Source of the DNA: UBA5177 sp002413265
GTDB lineage: Bacteria; Chloroflexota; UBA5177
Assembly: GCA_036752825.1 (NCBI GenBank)
Contig: DAIORV010000042.1
Coordinates: forward strand, 1-17,639
Direction: 5' to 3'
DNA: 17,639 nucleotides
In this document: positions 1 to 5,923 of the stretch, piece after piece
How positions within the stretch are numbered: position 1 is the first letter of the stretch
Layout: each line of letters begins with the position of its first letter
Position numbers and translations under genes: made by a program
Notes under the pieces: generated by a model
Seen by the model: only the letters and a program-made list of their open reading frames with translations
The model's database searches: none
Told to the model about the DNA's origin: nothing

Positions 1-256
1 CAATCGCGAGAAACATGTTGGCCATGTACGACCAGGTGAGTGCGCCGATTGCCAGGTAGAGCGTGAGCTTCTGCGCTTGCGCGTGGGTGAACTGGGGAAC
101 CACCTGCGCGATGTAAATCACGGATGCGGACTGCGCGACGGAGTAGAGCAGGAAAGTAGCCTCCCAGCCCCAGTAGCGCTTCGAAAGGTGAACGTTGCGC
201 TCGACGAAGGCATACGACGCCCGCATCTCGCGCATCAAAGGCAGCTGGGCGATCAT
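1..256 (-). CDS. ABC-2 type exporter permease, partial (N-terminal 85 residues)
   Basis: Reading the minus strand from an ATG at 256 gives an open frame that leaves the window at base 1. The start overlaps the stop of the upstream ATPase gene (ATGA), a sign of translational coupling. The first residues are MIAQLPLMREMRASYAFVER, then a charged/aromatic stretch (HLSKRYWGWE) and a first membrane segment starting near TFLLYSVAQSASVIYIAQV. A second hydrophobic segment (LTLYLAIGALTWSYMANMF) begins just before the edge. A cytoplasmic N-terminal stretch before the first helix, directly after an ABC ATPase, fits ABC-2 permeases of the DrrB/NatB kind. Its role would be to form the membrane channel of the exporter energised by the neighbouring ATPase. 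The substrate is unknown. The family call rests mostly on position and membrane pattern, because most of the protein lies outside the window. Confidence 0.72.
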   Translation of the reverse strand, partial: MIAQLPLMREMRASYAFVERNVHLSKRYWGWEATFLLYSVAQSASVIYIAQVVPQFTHAQAQKLTLYLAIGALTWSYMANMFLAI

Positions 257-1155
257 GGACCGCCTCCTTCTGTGTCTTCGTTGTCTTCGTCTTCCTGATC
301 CAGACCGTGACCGGTCGCTTCCATAAACACGTCTTCGAGCGTCGGCAGCGCTGCGAGTCCGTGTCTATTGGCGTAGTCTTCCTTGAGCTCCAACGACGTT
401 CCTTCGAGGATGATCTTCCCCTTGTCGAGGATCGCCAGGCGATCGCAGAGGGCGTCGGCCTCCTGCATGTCGTGACTGGTGAGCAGGATTGTCGCGTCGT
501 GGGTGTCCCGGAGGTCCAGCACGAACCTCTGCACGTCCTTCTTGGACCGGGGGTCGAGACCTGTCGTCGGCTCGTCCAGCAGTAGCATCACCGGAGAGGT
601 GAGCAAGGCTCTGGCGATCGAGACCTTCTGCTGCATGCCGCGCGACATCTTCTCGACCGACTGGCCGATGCGGGACTCCGGAATGCCGAGAGCCTTTAGG
701 ATGCGAACGATCTCGAGCCTCGCATTGCCCGTCTCCACCCCGTAGAGCCGCGCCGCGTAGATGAGGTTCTCCATCGGCGAGAGCTTCTTGAACAGCGACG
801 CCTCGACCGACACGCGGTTGATCAGCCGCTGGACCTTCCGCTCATCCGTCACCACATCGTGGTCGAAGACGCGCACGCTTCCCGAGTCGGGGAGCAGCAG
901 GGTCGAGACCAGACGGATCAGCGTCGACTTGCCCGAGCCGTTGGCCCCGAGCACACCGTAGATCTCGCCACGGCCCACGCTCAGCGAGATGTCGTCGACT
1001 GCCGCCACCCGCTTGCCAGGCTTTTTGCCGGGCATCGAGAGCTTCGAGAGGCCGCCGAAATGCTTCGAGACGTGGTCGATGACGAGGGCGCGCTCAGTCG
1101 ACGCTTGACGCATCAGAATTTCCTCTGAGGGCTTGAGTTCCAAAACCGCATTCAT
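253..1155 (-). CDS. ABC exporter ATPase (DrrA/NatA type)
   Basis: A 300-residue nucleotide-binding subunit of an ABC-2 exporter; it hydrolyses ATP in the cytoplasm to drive the adjacent permease. Visible motifs in order are Walker A (GANGSGKST), an ABC signature in the form MSRGMQQKVSIARAL (SRGMQ instead of SGGQ, common in this subfamily), Walker B with catalytic Glu (LLLDEPTTGLDP) and the H-loop (LLTSHDMQEAD). The C-terminal tail ends acidic (QEDEDNEDTE). I chose ATG 1155 over GTG 1167 because GGAGG lies five bases before the ATG, and the GTG would sit inside that ribosome-binding site. Its stop overlaps the permease start. A leader ORF and a terminator-like hairpin lie between the promoter and this gene, suggesting antibiotic- or translation-dependent induction (inference). 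Related proteins export drugs, lipids or sodium; the actual substrate cannot be read from sequence. Confidence 0.93.
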   Translation of the reverse strand: MNAVLELKPSEEILMRQASTERALVIDHVSKHFGGLSKLSMPGKKPGKRVAAVDDISLSVGRGEIYGVLGANGSGKSTLIRLVSTLLLPDSGSVRVFDHDVVTDERKVQRLINRVSVEASLFKKLSPMENLIYAARLYGVETGNARLEIVRILKALGIPESRIGQSVEKMSRGMQQKVSIARALLTSPVMLLLDEPTTGLDPRSKKDVQRFVLDLRDTHDATILLTSHDMQEADALCDRLAILDKGKIILEGTSLELKEDYANRHGLAALPTLEDVFMEATGHGLDQEDEDNEDTEGGGP

Positions 1156-1176
1156 GATTTCCTCCACAAATAAATA

Positions 1177-1206
1177 GGACCGTGAGCTTTTGTCGGCTCA
1201 CGGTCC
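1177..1206 (-). terminator. Terminator-like attenuator hairpin before the ABC ATPase
   Basis: A perfect 11-bp inverted repeat (GGACCGTGAGC / GCTCACGGTCC) with an 8-base loop. On the minus-strand transcript it is followed at once by TATTTATTT, a U-rich run, and then by the ATPase ribosome-binding site. It lies inside the ABC operon's own leader, so it would act as a conditional terminator. A second small hairpin, CCAGTT-TTC-AACTGG (1206-1220), abuts it on the upstream side. Its 5' arm can pair instead with the end of the leader ORF (1251-1260). The U-tract is interrupted by A, so termination may be partial. Confidence 0.65.
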
Positions 1207-1235
1207 CAGTTGAAAACTGGTTCTTGGAAACTCAG

Positions 1236-1340
1236 TCACGTCTCCAGAAGCATGAGCCGAAGGCACAGAAACACCCCGCCCGCGAAAGGCACAGTGATCC
1301 CACCCTTACGGGTGACCGTGCGATAACCGCTGTACGACAT
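1236..1340 (-). CDS. Putative 34-residue leader peptide of the ABC operon
   Basis: ATG 1340 is preceded by AGGAG with an 8-base spacing and lies about 30 bases downstream of a good promoter. The peptide starts MSYSGYRTVTRKGG and ends VFLCLRLMLLET before TGA. It has no signal peptide and I recognise no family. The ORF ends 30 bases before the terminator-like hairpin. Its codons for R-L-M overlap a segment (1251-1260) complementary to the 5' arm and loop of that hairpin (1193-1202). A ribosome moving to the stop codon would mask this segment, while one stalled early would leave it free to pair. This is the layout of leader peptides that control antibiotic-inducible genes. Translation is inferred from the Shine-Dalgarno and context only. 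It could instead be a chance short ORF in an untranslated leader. Confidence 0.55.
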   Translation of the reverse strand: MSYSGYRTVTRKGGITVPFAGGVFLCLRLMLLET

Positions 1341-1374
1341 GTGTGCGACTCCTAGAATTTTCACGCGTCTTCTC

Positions 1375-1403
1375 ATCGTACAGGAGGTTTGGTGAAAGCG
1401 CAA
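1375..1403 (-). promoter_or_regulatory. Sigma-70-type promoter of the leader-ABC operon
   Basis: Minus-strand -35 TTGCGC (1403-1398), 17-base spacer and -10 TACGAT (1380-1375). The start of transcription would fall near 1368, giving a short untranslated stretch before the leader ORF's ribosome-binding site. The bases just upstream of the -35 (1404-1415) are AT-rich (GAATTTAATTTC on the minus strand), unlike the surrounding GC-rich DNA, so an UP-like element or activator site is possible. Confidence 0.6.
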
Positions 1404-1724
1404 GAAATTAAATTCGGTTCTGTTTCGCCCTCAGTAGAGGCACGCTTTGACGCGTCACTGCGGAGCGTGATCGACTAAGACGAATCGTGCGGAGGCTACG
1501 GGGCGATTGCATCTGATCCGCTCCACGGTGCTAGTCCTAAACCACCGCTGTCCAGGCGGACCTGGTCCGCATGCCGAACGGGTGTAGGGGAGCCCTTTAT
1601 GGCGGCACGGCGCGCCATGAGCTTCTCCAACATGCCCATGGGGCAATCAGCGGCCGAGTGGTTAGTGGGGGGGACTTGCCGTGAGGCGGGCTATCAGAAG
1701 CCTGAAGCGCACAAGGCGACGAAG
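1404..1724. other. Intergenic stretch, no gene recognised
   Basis: About 320 bases between the ABC operon promoter and the end of the secreted-protein gene. Short open frames exist on both strands (for example 1455-1646 minus and 1599-1829 plus), but they have low-complexity or odd composition, no convincing ribosome-binding site and no family resemblance. A small palindrome, GCGGAC-CTG-GTCCGC, lies at 1556-1570. A GGCCGAGTGGTTAG string near 1650-1665 recalls the D-arm of a class II tRNA, but no anticodon, variable or T-arm follows. Confidence 0.5.
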
Positions 1725-2309
1725 CTAGGGACGCCGGACGCCGAAGAAGAAATAGTGGCCCTCGAACCGCCGCGGCCCGGCGCGTGCAAGAACCAATACG
1801 AAGTACCGTCCAACCATGGCTCGCGATGAAAACACCAGACGGCGCCGGTAGTGAGTGTAGGCGCGAGAGCGTGAGCTGACCCGCATGCTAGCCCGCAACA
1901 CCGGAGCTTTTATCTGCGTGACATCGCCCGGCAGCCCGTCGTGAGCCGGGACTGCCCTGAAAAGCTCTACCTCGCCCTTCGTTTTTGCCCATCCGGCGAA
2001 GGATGTCTGGAAGGTCAGCTTGAAGAGAACGGGCCGACCAAGATAAACGCTTTGGATCGCCGTCCATATCAGCGTCTGTGCCTTTACCCAGCGCCGATGC
2101 CGCAGCACGGAGATGGATGCGAAGAGCCGCGGCGTTGGCGCCCCTCCTCCGGTAGATGTGGTGGGAGCAGTGCGAGGCGTCGCCGTCATGGCAGCTACCT
2201 GCGCCGCAACATGGGCCTGTGGCAAATCCTGGATATGCGCGGCGACAGCGTTCGCCGATGCCGATCCTGCTACGACGAGGGTGAGCGAGGCAAGGACAAT
2301 TCGTCTCAC
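1725..2309 (-). CDS. Hypothetical secreted protein, 194 residues
   Basis: I do not recognise this family. The N-terminus is a typical signal peptide: basic start (MRRIV), hydrophobic core (LASLTLVVAG) and small residues near a likely cleavage site (SASANAVAA). A Thr/Pro/Gly-rich linker follows at about residues 40-60 (TATPRTAPTTSTGGGAPTP). The remaining 130 residues alternate hydrophobic and polar positions (SVYLGRPVLFKLTFQTSF, RRLVFSSRAMVGRYFVLVLA, EGHYFFFGVRRP), suggesting a small beta-sandwich outside the cell. I placed the start at GTG 2309 because GGGAGG precedes it by five bases; a TTG at 2312 would be too close. The gene lies 71 bases downstream of the LysM transglycosylase on the same strand and may be co-transcribed with it, so a cell-surface role is plausible. 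That it is a real gene is supported by the signal peptide and ribosome-binding site. Confidence 0.62.
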   Translation of the reverse strand: MRRIVLASLTLVVAGSASANAVAAHIQDLPQAHVAAQVAAMTATPRTAPTTSTGGGAPTPRLFASISVLRHRRWVKAQTLIWTAIQSVYLGRPVLFKLTFQTSFAGWAKTKGEVELFRAVPAHDGLPGDVTQIKAPVLRASMRVSSRSRAYTHYRRRLVFSSRAMVGRYFVLVLARAGPRRFEGHYFFFGVRRP

Positions 2310-2380
2310 CAAGGCCTCCCTAAATCCGCATCGCCTACAGTATCGGGCACCTTCGCACCGGTTGGAAATGCGCCGTGGAT

Positions 2381-3364
2381 CTAACCGCCGAAGCTACCCT
2401 TCAGTGACATCACGTCGGCCACGTACTGCTTCGTGTCCGTGAACCAGCCGTGCCGCGCCAGCGATCTGGACCCTTGGTAATACGCAGCGGCTGCCCAGCG
2501 CTCGTTACCGCCGTAATACCGAATTAGCGTGGCCAGCCAATAAACGCCGGCGAGCGTGTTCTCATCGACGCGATGGAGATTGATCTGCCGCCCCATCAGC
2601 CAGGCAATGTGCCGGCCCGTGTACGGCTCGACCTGCATGGCACCGATCGCCCCGGTGCGGCTGATCATGTTCTGATTGAAGCCGCTCTCCTGCCAGGAGA
2701 TGGCCAGACCAATCGCCGGGTCGATCCCGTAGGTATTTGAGTACGAGGTGATGAGCTGCCGGACCTGCCAGGGATTGTAGGCAGTGGCAGTCGACGACGA
2801 GGTCGTGGGTATCGAAAGCTGCGTGCCGATCACCACCAGGTCCGGATTGACCAGTCGGTTGGCGTTGATGATGGCTGAGGTCGTCGTGCCGTAGCTCGAC
2901 GCAATTCCTATAAGCGTGTCCCCCGGCTGGACCACGTAGCTGGCCGTGGACGTGATGACACTCGGCGTGCTGGAAGTCGAAACCGTGGCGGCCGACGATG
3001 TGCCGCCACAGGGGCTGCAGAGGTGCAGCAGCTGGCCGGCCAGCGGATACGCGCCGAGCGCCGGATTGAGCGCGCGGATCGCGGAGATGGTCATCGAGTA
3101 GCGGCCGGATATCCCGATCAGTGTGTCCCCCCACTGGACTCGATAGGAGACACGATGTACCGGCTGAGGAATGCTCAGTGCCTGCCCTGCCGGTACCAAG
3201 TTGACGTTCTGGATGCCGTTCAGTCTGGCGAGTGACTGGATCGAGACGTGATAACGAGCGGCGATCTCGGAGAGGGTGTCGCCAGGATGCACGACGTACT
3301 GGGCGGCGTGGGTGGGGACGGGCAAAAGGAAGAGCAGAAGAAGCAGCGTGGCCCGCATCAACAT
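2381..3364 (-). CDS. Secreted triple-LysM lytic transglycosylase
   Basis: A 327-residue exported cell-wall enzyme. Residues 1-21 form a signal peptide (MLMRATLLLLLFLLPVPTHA). Three LysM peptidoglycan-binding modules follow at about 22-66 (VVHPGDTLSEIAARYHV), 73-116 (YRVQWGDTLIGISGRY) and 142-186 (YVVQPGDTLIGIASSYG), with Ser/Thr-rich linkers between. Residues 200-327 are an SLT-type transglycosylase domain. Its catalytic Glu is probably E226 in SWQESGFN, followed by the GAIGAMQVEP motif and the AAYYQG motif. The enzyme would cleave the glycan backbone between MurNAc and GlcNAc. ATG 3364 is chosen because GGGAGGGG lies five bases upstream; ATG 3358 is an alternative. An open frame extends further upstream but without signal-peptide logic. 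Module 2 ends in an unusual Cys pair (LCSPC), perhaps a disulphide. A likely role is growth, division or spore-wall remodelling (inference). Confidence 0.93.
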   Translation of the reverse strand: MLMRATLLLLLFLLPVPTHAAQYVVHPGDTLSEIAARYHVSIQSLARLNGIQNVNLVPAGQALSIPQPVHRVSYRVQWGDTLIGISGRYSMTISAIRALNPALGAYPLAGQLLHLCSPCGGTSSAATVSTSSTPSVITSTASYVVQPGDTLIGIASSYGTTTSAIINANRLVNPDLVVIGTQLSIPTTSSSTATAYNPWQVRQLITSYSNTYGIDPAIGLAISWQESGFNQNMISRTGAIGAMQVEPYTGRHIAWLMGRQINLHRVDENTLAGVYWLATLIRYYGGNERWAAAAYYQGSRSLARHGWFTDTKQYVADVMSLKGSFGG

Positions 3365-3412
3365 CGAAACCCCTCCCGCAAATCGACCTCCCGTTTCAGG
3401 CGTCAGAGTGTC

Positions 3413-3418
3413 AGTGTA
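3413..3418 (-). promoter_or_regulatory. Possible -10 box of the LysM transglycosylase gene
   Basis: TACACT on the minus strand about 50 bases upstream of ATG 3364. The same -10 hexamer occurs upstream of gyrA and rpoN in this window. The hexamer 17 bases further upstream is TTTTTG, a poor -35, so this call is weak. Confidence 0.3.
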
Positions 3419-3601
3419 TGAGCGTGGCGCGGGCGCAAAAATTGCTCTGTATGCGTGCCCTGTCCACCGCCCTCTTACGTCAATCTCTCGTTTGGGCCTG
3501 TGCTGCGGACCGCATCGGGCCGTCGCATCCACCGGGATTCTGCGTCTGTCCACAGGAAGCCACAGCTTGAATCACGAACCTATGCACCGCGCTGCCGGGG
3601 C

Positions 3602-3628
3602 TTGCTCGTGAAGGCTAACCGGTATGCT
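3602..3628 (+). promoter_or_regulatory. Promoter of the ECF operon, probably giving a leaderless mRNA
   Basis: TTGCTC (3602-3607) and TATGCT (3623-3628) with a short 15-base spacer. The -10 box ends five bases before the ATG at 3634, so transcription would start at or next to the start codon. No Shine-Dalgarno-like sequence lies in the 15 bases before that ATG, in keeping with leaderless translation. Confidence 0.4.
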
Positions 3629-3633
3629 CGAAC

Positions 3634-4314
3634 ATGACTGAGGAAGTGCTGCTGCGCCGCCGAAGCCGCACGCACGCCATCGTCGAGGGCGCCCTGCTCG
3701 GCGACATCGCAATCGTCTTCCTCCTGATGCGGGTCTACCTGCCGCTTCCCGTGGTTCGCACGCTGCTGCGCACCATCGCGTCCGTCCCGTTCGTGATGCT
3801 GGTCCAGCGTCGGGGACTACGGGTTGCGATCCTGGCGGCCATCGCCTCGTACATTCTGTTCTCGGCCCTGGTCGGGCCCCTGCTCGGCCTCAGCGCCATC
3901 GACATCGCGGTGGCCGGCATTCTCATCGGTCTGGGACGGAAGGCAGGCCTTCCCACCCTGCTCAATACCCTCTGGGCGGCGGTGGCCTACGCGATCCTCG
4001 ATCTGATCATTCCAACGATTCTTTCGGTGATCATCTTTCGCTTCCCGGTCCACCAGCTCATCGACGCCGCGCGGCACTTCATCCGACTGCTGTTCAACTT
4101 CGCGATCTTCGTCATGAAAGGAATCGGCGCCCCTTCCGGCGCCGTTCACACTCTGAAGGGATGGGAAGGGCCGGCCGTGAGCCACTGGCAGATCTCCTGG
4201 ATCGTCACGACGATCTTCCTCGGCTTCCTGAACGTCTATCTGGTGGCTCTGGTCTCGGATATGGTCCTCAACCAGATCCCCGAGGAAACGCTCGCGACGC
4301 AGCGAGCGGCCTGA
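3634..4314 (+). CDS. ECF transporter S-component-like membrane protein
   Basis: A 226-residue integral membrane protein, first gene of a four-gene ECF importer operon. After a basic N-terminus (LLRRRSRTHA), hydrophobic segments lie at about residues 15-36, 42-58, 62-86, 88-100, 110-136 and 190-212. An amphipathic stretch (about 140-185) sits before the last helix. Size and helix count match substrate-binding S components and the DUF2232/YybS-like membrane proteins, and the next three genes are the full energising module. Its role would be to capture a small molecule (vitamin or metal class) and deliver it through EcfT and the ATPases. I cannot assign a substrate, and no vitamin riboswitch is evident in the 269 bases upstream. 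The stop TGA overlaps the next ATG by one base (TGATG). The start has no ribosome-binding site but sits next to a -10 box. Assignment as the S component is by context. Confidence 0.7.
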   Translation: MTEEVLLRRRSRTHAIVEGALLGDIAIVFLLMRVYLPLPVVRTLLRTIASVPFVMLVQRRGLRVAILAAIASYILFSALVGPLLGLSAIDIAVAGILIGLGRKAGLPTLLNTLWAAVAYAILDLIIPTILSVIIFRFPVHQLIDAARHFIRLLFNFAIFVMKGIGAPSGAVHTLKGWEGPAVSHWQISWIVTTIFLGFLNVYLVALVSDMVLNQIPEETLATQRAA

Positions 4315-5123
4315 TGATCGAGGCTCGAGGGGCCGGCTATCGATATCCAAGAGGCACCGAGGCGGCAGTAGATGACGTCAATCTAGAGATACTTCCCGGA
4401 GAGACGGTTGCCATCGTTGGACCAAACGGCTCCGGCAAGTCCACCCTCGGCCGAATGATCAAGGCTCTGCTGCTGCCCAGCACCGGCACCATTGCCGTCG
4501 ATGGGCTTGACACCAGGGAGCAAGGACTCGAGGTCCGGCGCCGGGTAGGCCTGGTGTTCCAGAACCCGACCAGCCAGATCGTCAACGCCGTGGTGGAACA
4601 GGAAATCGCCTTTGGCCCTGAGAACCTTGGCCTCCCGCCGGCCGAGGTGAGGCACCGGGTCGAGGCGGCCCTCTCCGCGGTTCACCTGAGTGGGATGGAG
4701 GAGGCGGAGTGCAACACGCTGAGCATGGCCAACCGTCAGCGTGTCGCCATAGCTTCGGTGCTGGCCATGGAGCCGAGCTATCTTGTGCTCGACGAGCCGA
4801 CGGCCTGGCTCGAGCCCCGAACGCGCCGCCCGGTACTCGAGGAGGTGTTTCGATGGAGCCGAGAGCGCGGCGCCGCGGTGGTGATCGCCACGCATCGCAT
4901 GGACGAGGCTCAGATGTGCGCTCGGGTCGCCGGGATGTTGGATGGACGAGTCGTCGCGGAAGGTACCTCCTCGGACGTGTTGAGGGACCCGCAGGTGCGC
5001 GAGCGTCTATCTCTCGACGTCCCGGAGACGCTGCACCTGGCCGAGACGCTGGCGGCGCAGGGCCTGCCGGTCACGCTGGGGGCTTCGGTTGAGGAATTGG
5101 CGGACGAACTTTGCCGCTCCTAG
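4314..5123 (+). CDS. ecfA1: ECF transporter ATPase 1 (signature-motif degenerate)
   Basis: A 269-residue ATPase of the CbiO/EcfA type, part of the heterodimer that powers EcfT. The A-loop aromatic region is present (GYRYPRG, residues 8-14). Walker A is GPNGSGKS (36-43), the Q-loop Gln is about 83 (FQNPTSQ), Walker B is LVLDEP with catalytic Glu 161, and the switch His is about 194 (ATHRMDEA). The signature motif is LSMAN (136-140) instead of LSGGQ. The D-loop reads WLEP (165-168) rather than the usual SLDP/MLDP. The C-terminal EcfA extension ends SVEELADELCRS. It starts at the ATG overlapping the S-component stop. Its 3' end overlaps the next ATPase start by 13 bases. Because the signature of one subunit completes the ATP site of the partner, the LSMAN change should weaken the site formed on EcfA2. 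Confidence 0.92.
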   Translation: MIEARGAGYRYPRGTEAAVDDVNLEILPGETVAIVGPNGSGKSTLGRMIKALLLPSTGTIAVDGLDTREQGLEVRRRVGLVFQNPTSQIVNAVVEQEIAFGPENLGLPPAEVRHRVEAALSAVHLSGMEEAECNTLSMANRQRVAIASVLAMEPSYLVLDEPTAWLEPRTRRPVLEEVFRWSRERGAAVVIATHRMDEAQMCARVAGMLDGRVVAEGTSSDVLRDPQVRERLSLDVPETLHLAETLAAQGLPVTLGASVEELADELCRS

Positions 5124-5923
5124 AACACACCGGCCACAAGTCTCTCTCGGTCGAAGCGGGCGAGCTGATTTCTGTGCTGGGTGCGCCGGGCAGCGGCAAG
5201 TCGAGGCTGGGGCTCGAGCTGGCCTTCCTCACGGCTCCCGCAGAGGGAAAGGTGCTGTTTCATGGAACGGACCCCCTCGCGGAGCGCCGCAGATTCCAGC
5301 CTCTGAAGCGCCCGAAAGAGATCACCATGCTGGTTCAGGATGCCGAAGCGCAGCTGTTCGCCCGCACCGTGTTCGACGATGTGGCCTTCGGGCCGCGGCA
5401 CCTTCGCTTGCCCGAGCCGCAGATCGAAGCCCGGGTGCAGCGCGCGCTCATCTCCGTACGTCTCGACCCTCAGGAGGTCCGAGGCCGCTCGCCATTTGCC
5501 CTGTCTGGAGGAGAGCGGCGTCGAGTCGCCCTGGCGGGCGTGCTGGCCATGGAGCCCGAGGTCTTGATCCTCGACGAGCCAACCGCGAGCCTCGATCCCG
5601 GAACCCGCAATCAGTTCCTGGACTTGCTGACGCCGCTTCGAGGCCGCAGCGCGATCATCTGGTTTACCGCCAGCGCCCGGGAAGCTAGCCTGGCATCGCG
5701 CATTTATCTGCTGCTCGATGGCGACACGACCGAAGTGCCCGGAGGTTCTGCGCTCTGGCACAGATGGCGAGATCTCCTGGCGGCGGGCATCGAGCTGCCG
5801 GCGGCCTTCGAGCTGGCCGGGGCCCTTGAGAGCCGGGGGGCGGGGACCATCCCCGGGGAAACCGCGGAGGCCGTCGAAGCCTCGATAGCGGAGAACTGGA
5901 AAGCGCGAGCCCATGCTCGGTAA
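5111..5923 (+). CDS. ecfA2: ECF transporter ATPase 2 (short N-terminus, no switch His)
   Basis: A 270-residue second EcfA subunit. Walker A is GAPGSGKS (24-31, followed by R where T is usual). The Q-loop is LVQDAEAQLF, the signature LSGGERRRVALAG (131-143) is intact, Walker B is LILDEP with Glu 156, and the D-loop is SLDP (160-163). Two features are missing. The N-terminus begins directly at SLSVEAGELISVLG, so the first strand and the adenine-stacking A-loop aromatic are absent. The switch His is replaced, as the segment reads WFTASAREA with Ala 187 where His is expected. The start is TTG 5111; an in-frame stop at 5090-5092 rules out any longer form except an ATT at 5096. GGCGGA six bases before the TTG may serve as ribosome-binding site. 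The protein probably supplies the working signature to EcfA1 while its own site is weak. It overlaps ecfT by 11 bases. Confidence 0.9.
   Translation: MPLLEHTGHKSLSVEAGELISVLGAPGSGKSRLGLELAFLTAPAEGKVLFHGTDPLAERRRFQPLKRPKEITMLVQDAEAQLFARTVFDDVAFGPRHLRLPEPQIEARVQRALISVRLDPQEVRGRSPFALSGGERRRVALAGVLAMEPEVLILDEPTASLDPGTRNQFLDLLTPLRGRSAIIWFTASAREASLASRIYLLLDGDTTEVPGGSALWHRWRDLLAAGIELPAAFELAGALESRGAGTIPGETAEAVEASIAENWKARAHAR

Noticed and set aside
1455..1646. 63-residue minus-strand open frame
   Set aside because: No ribosome-binding site, Pro/Arg/Cys-rich text without family likeness.
1645..1700. tRNA-like string (GGCCGAGTGGTTAG) suggesting a class II tRNA gene
   Set aside because: No complementary acceptor arm, anticodon stem or T-arm (GTTCGA) follows within 90 bases.
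4161..4313. 51-residue N-terminal extension of EcfA1
   Set aside because: It overlaps the S-component gene, has no family similarity, and the ATG at 4314 overlaps the S-component stop in the usual coupled manner.
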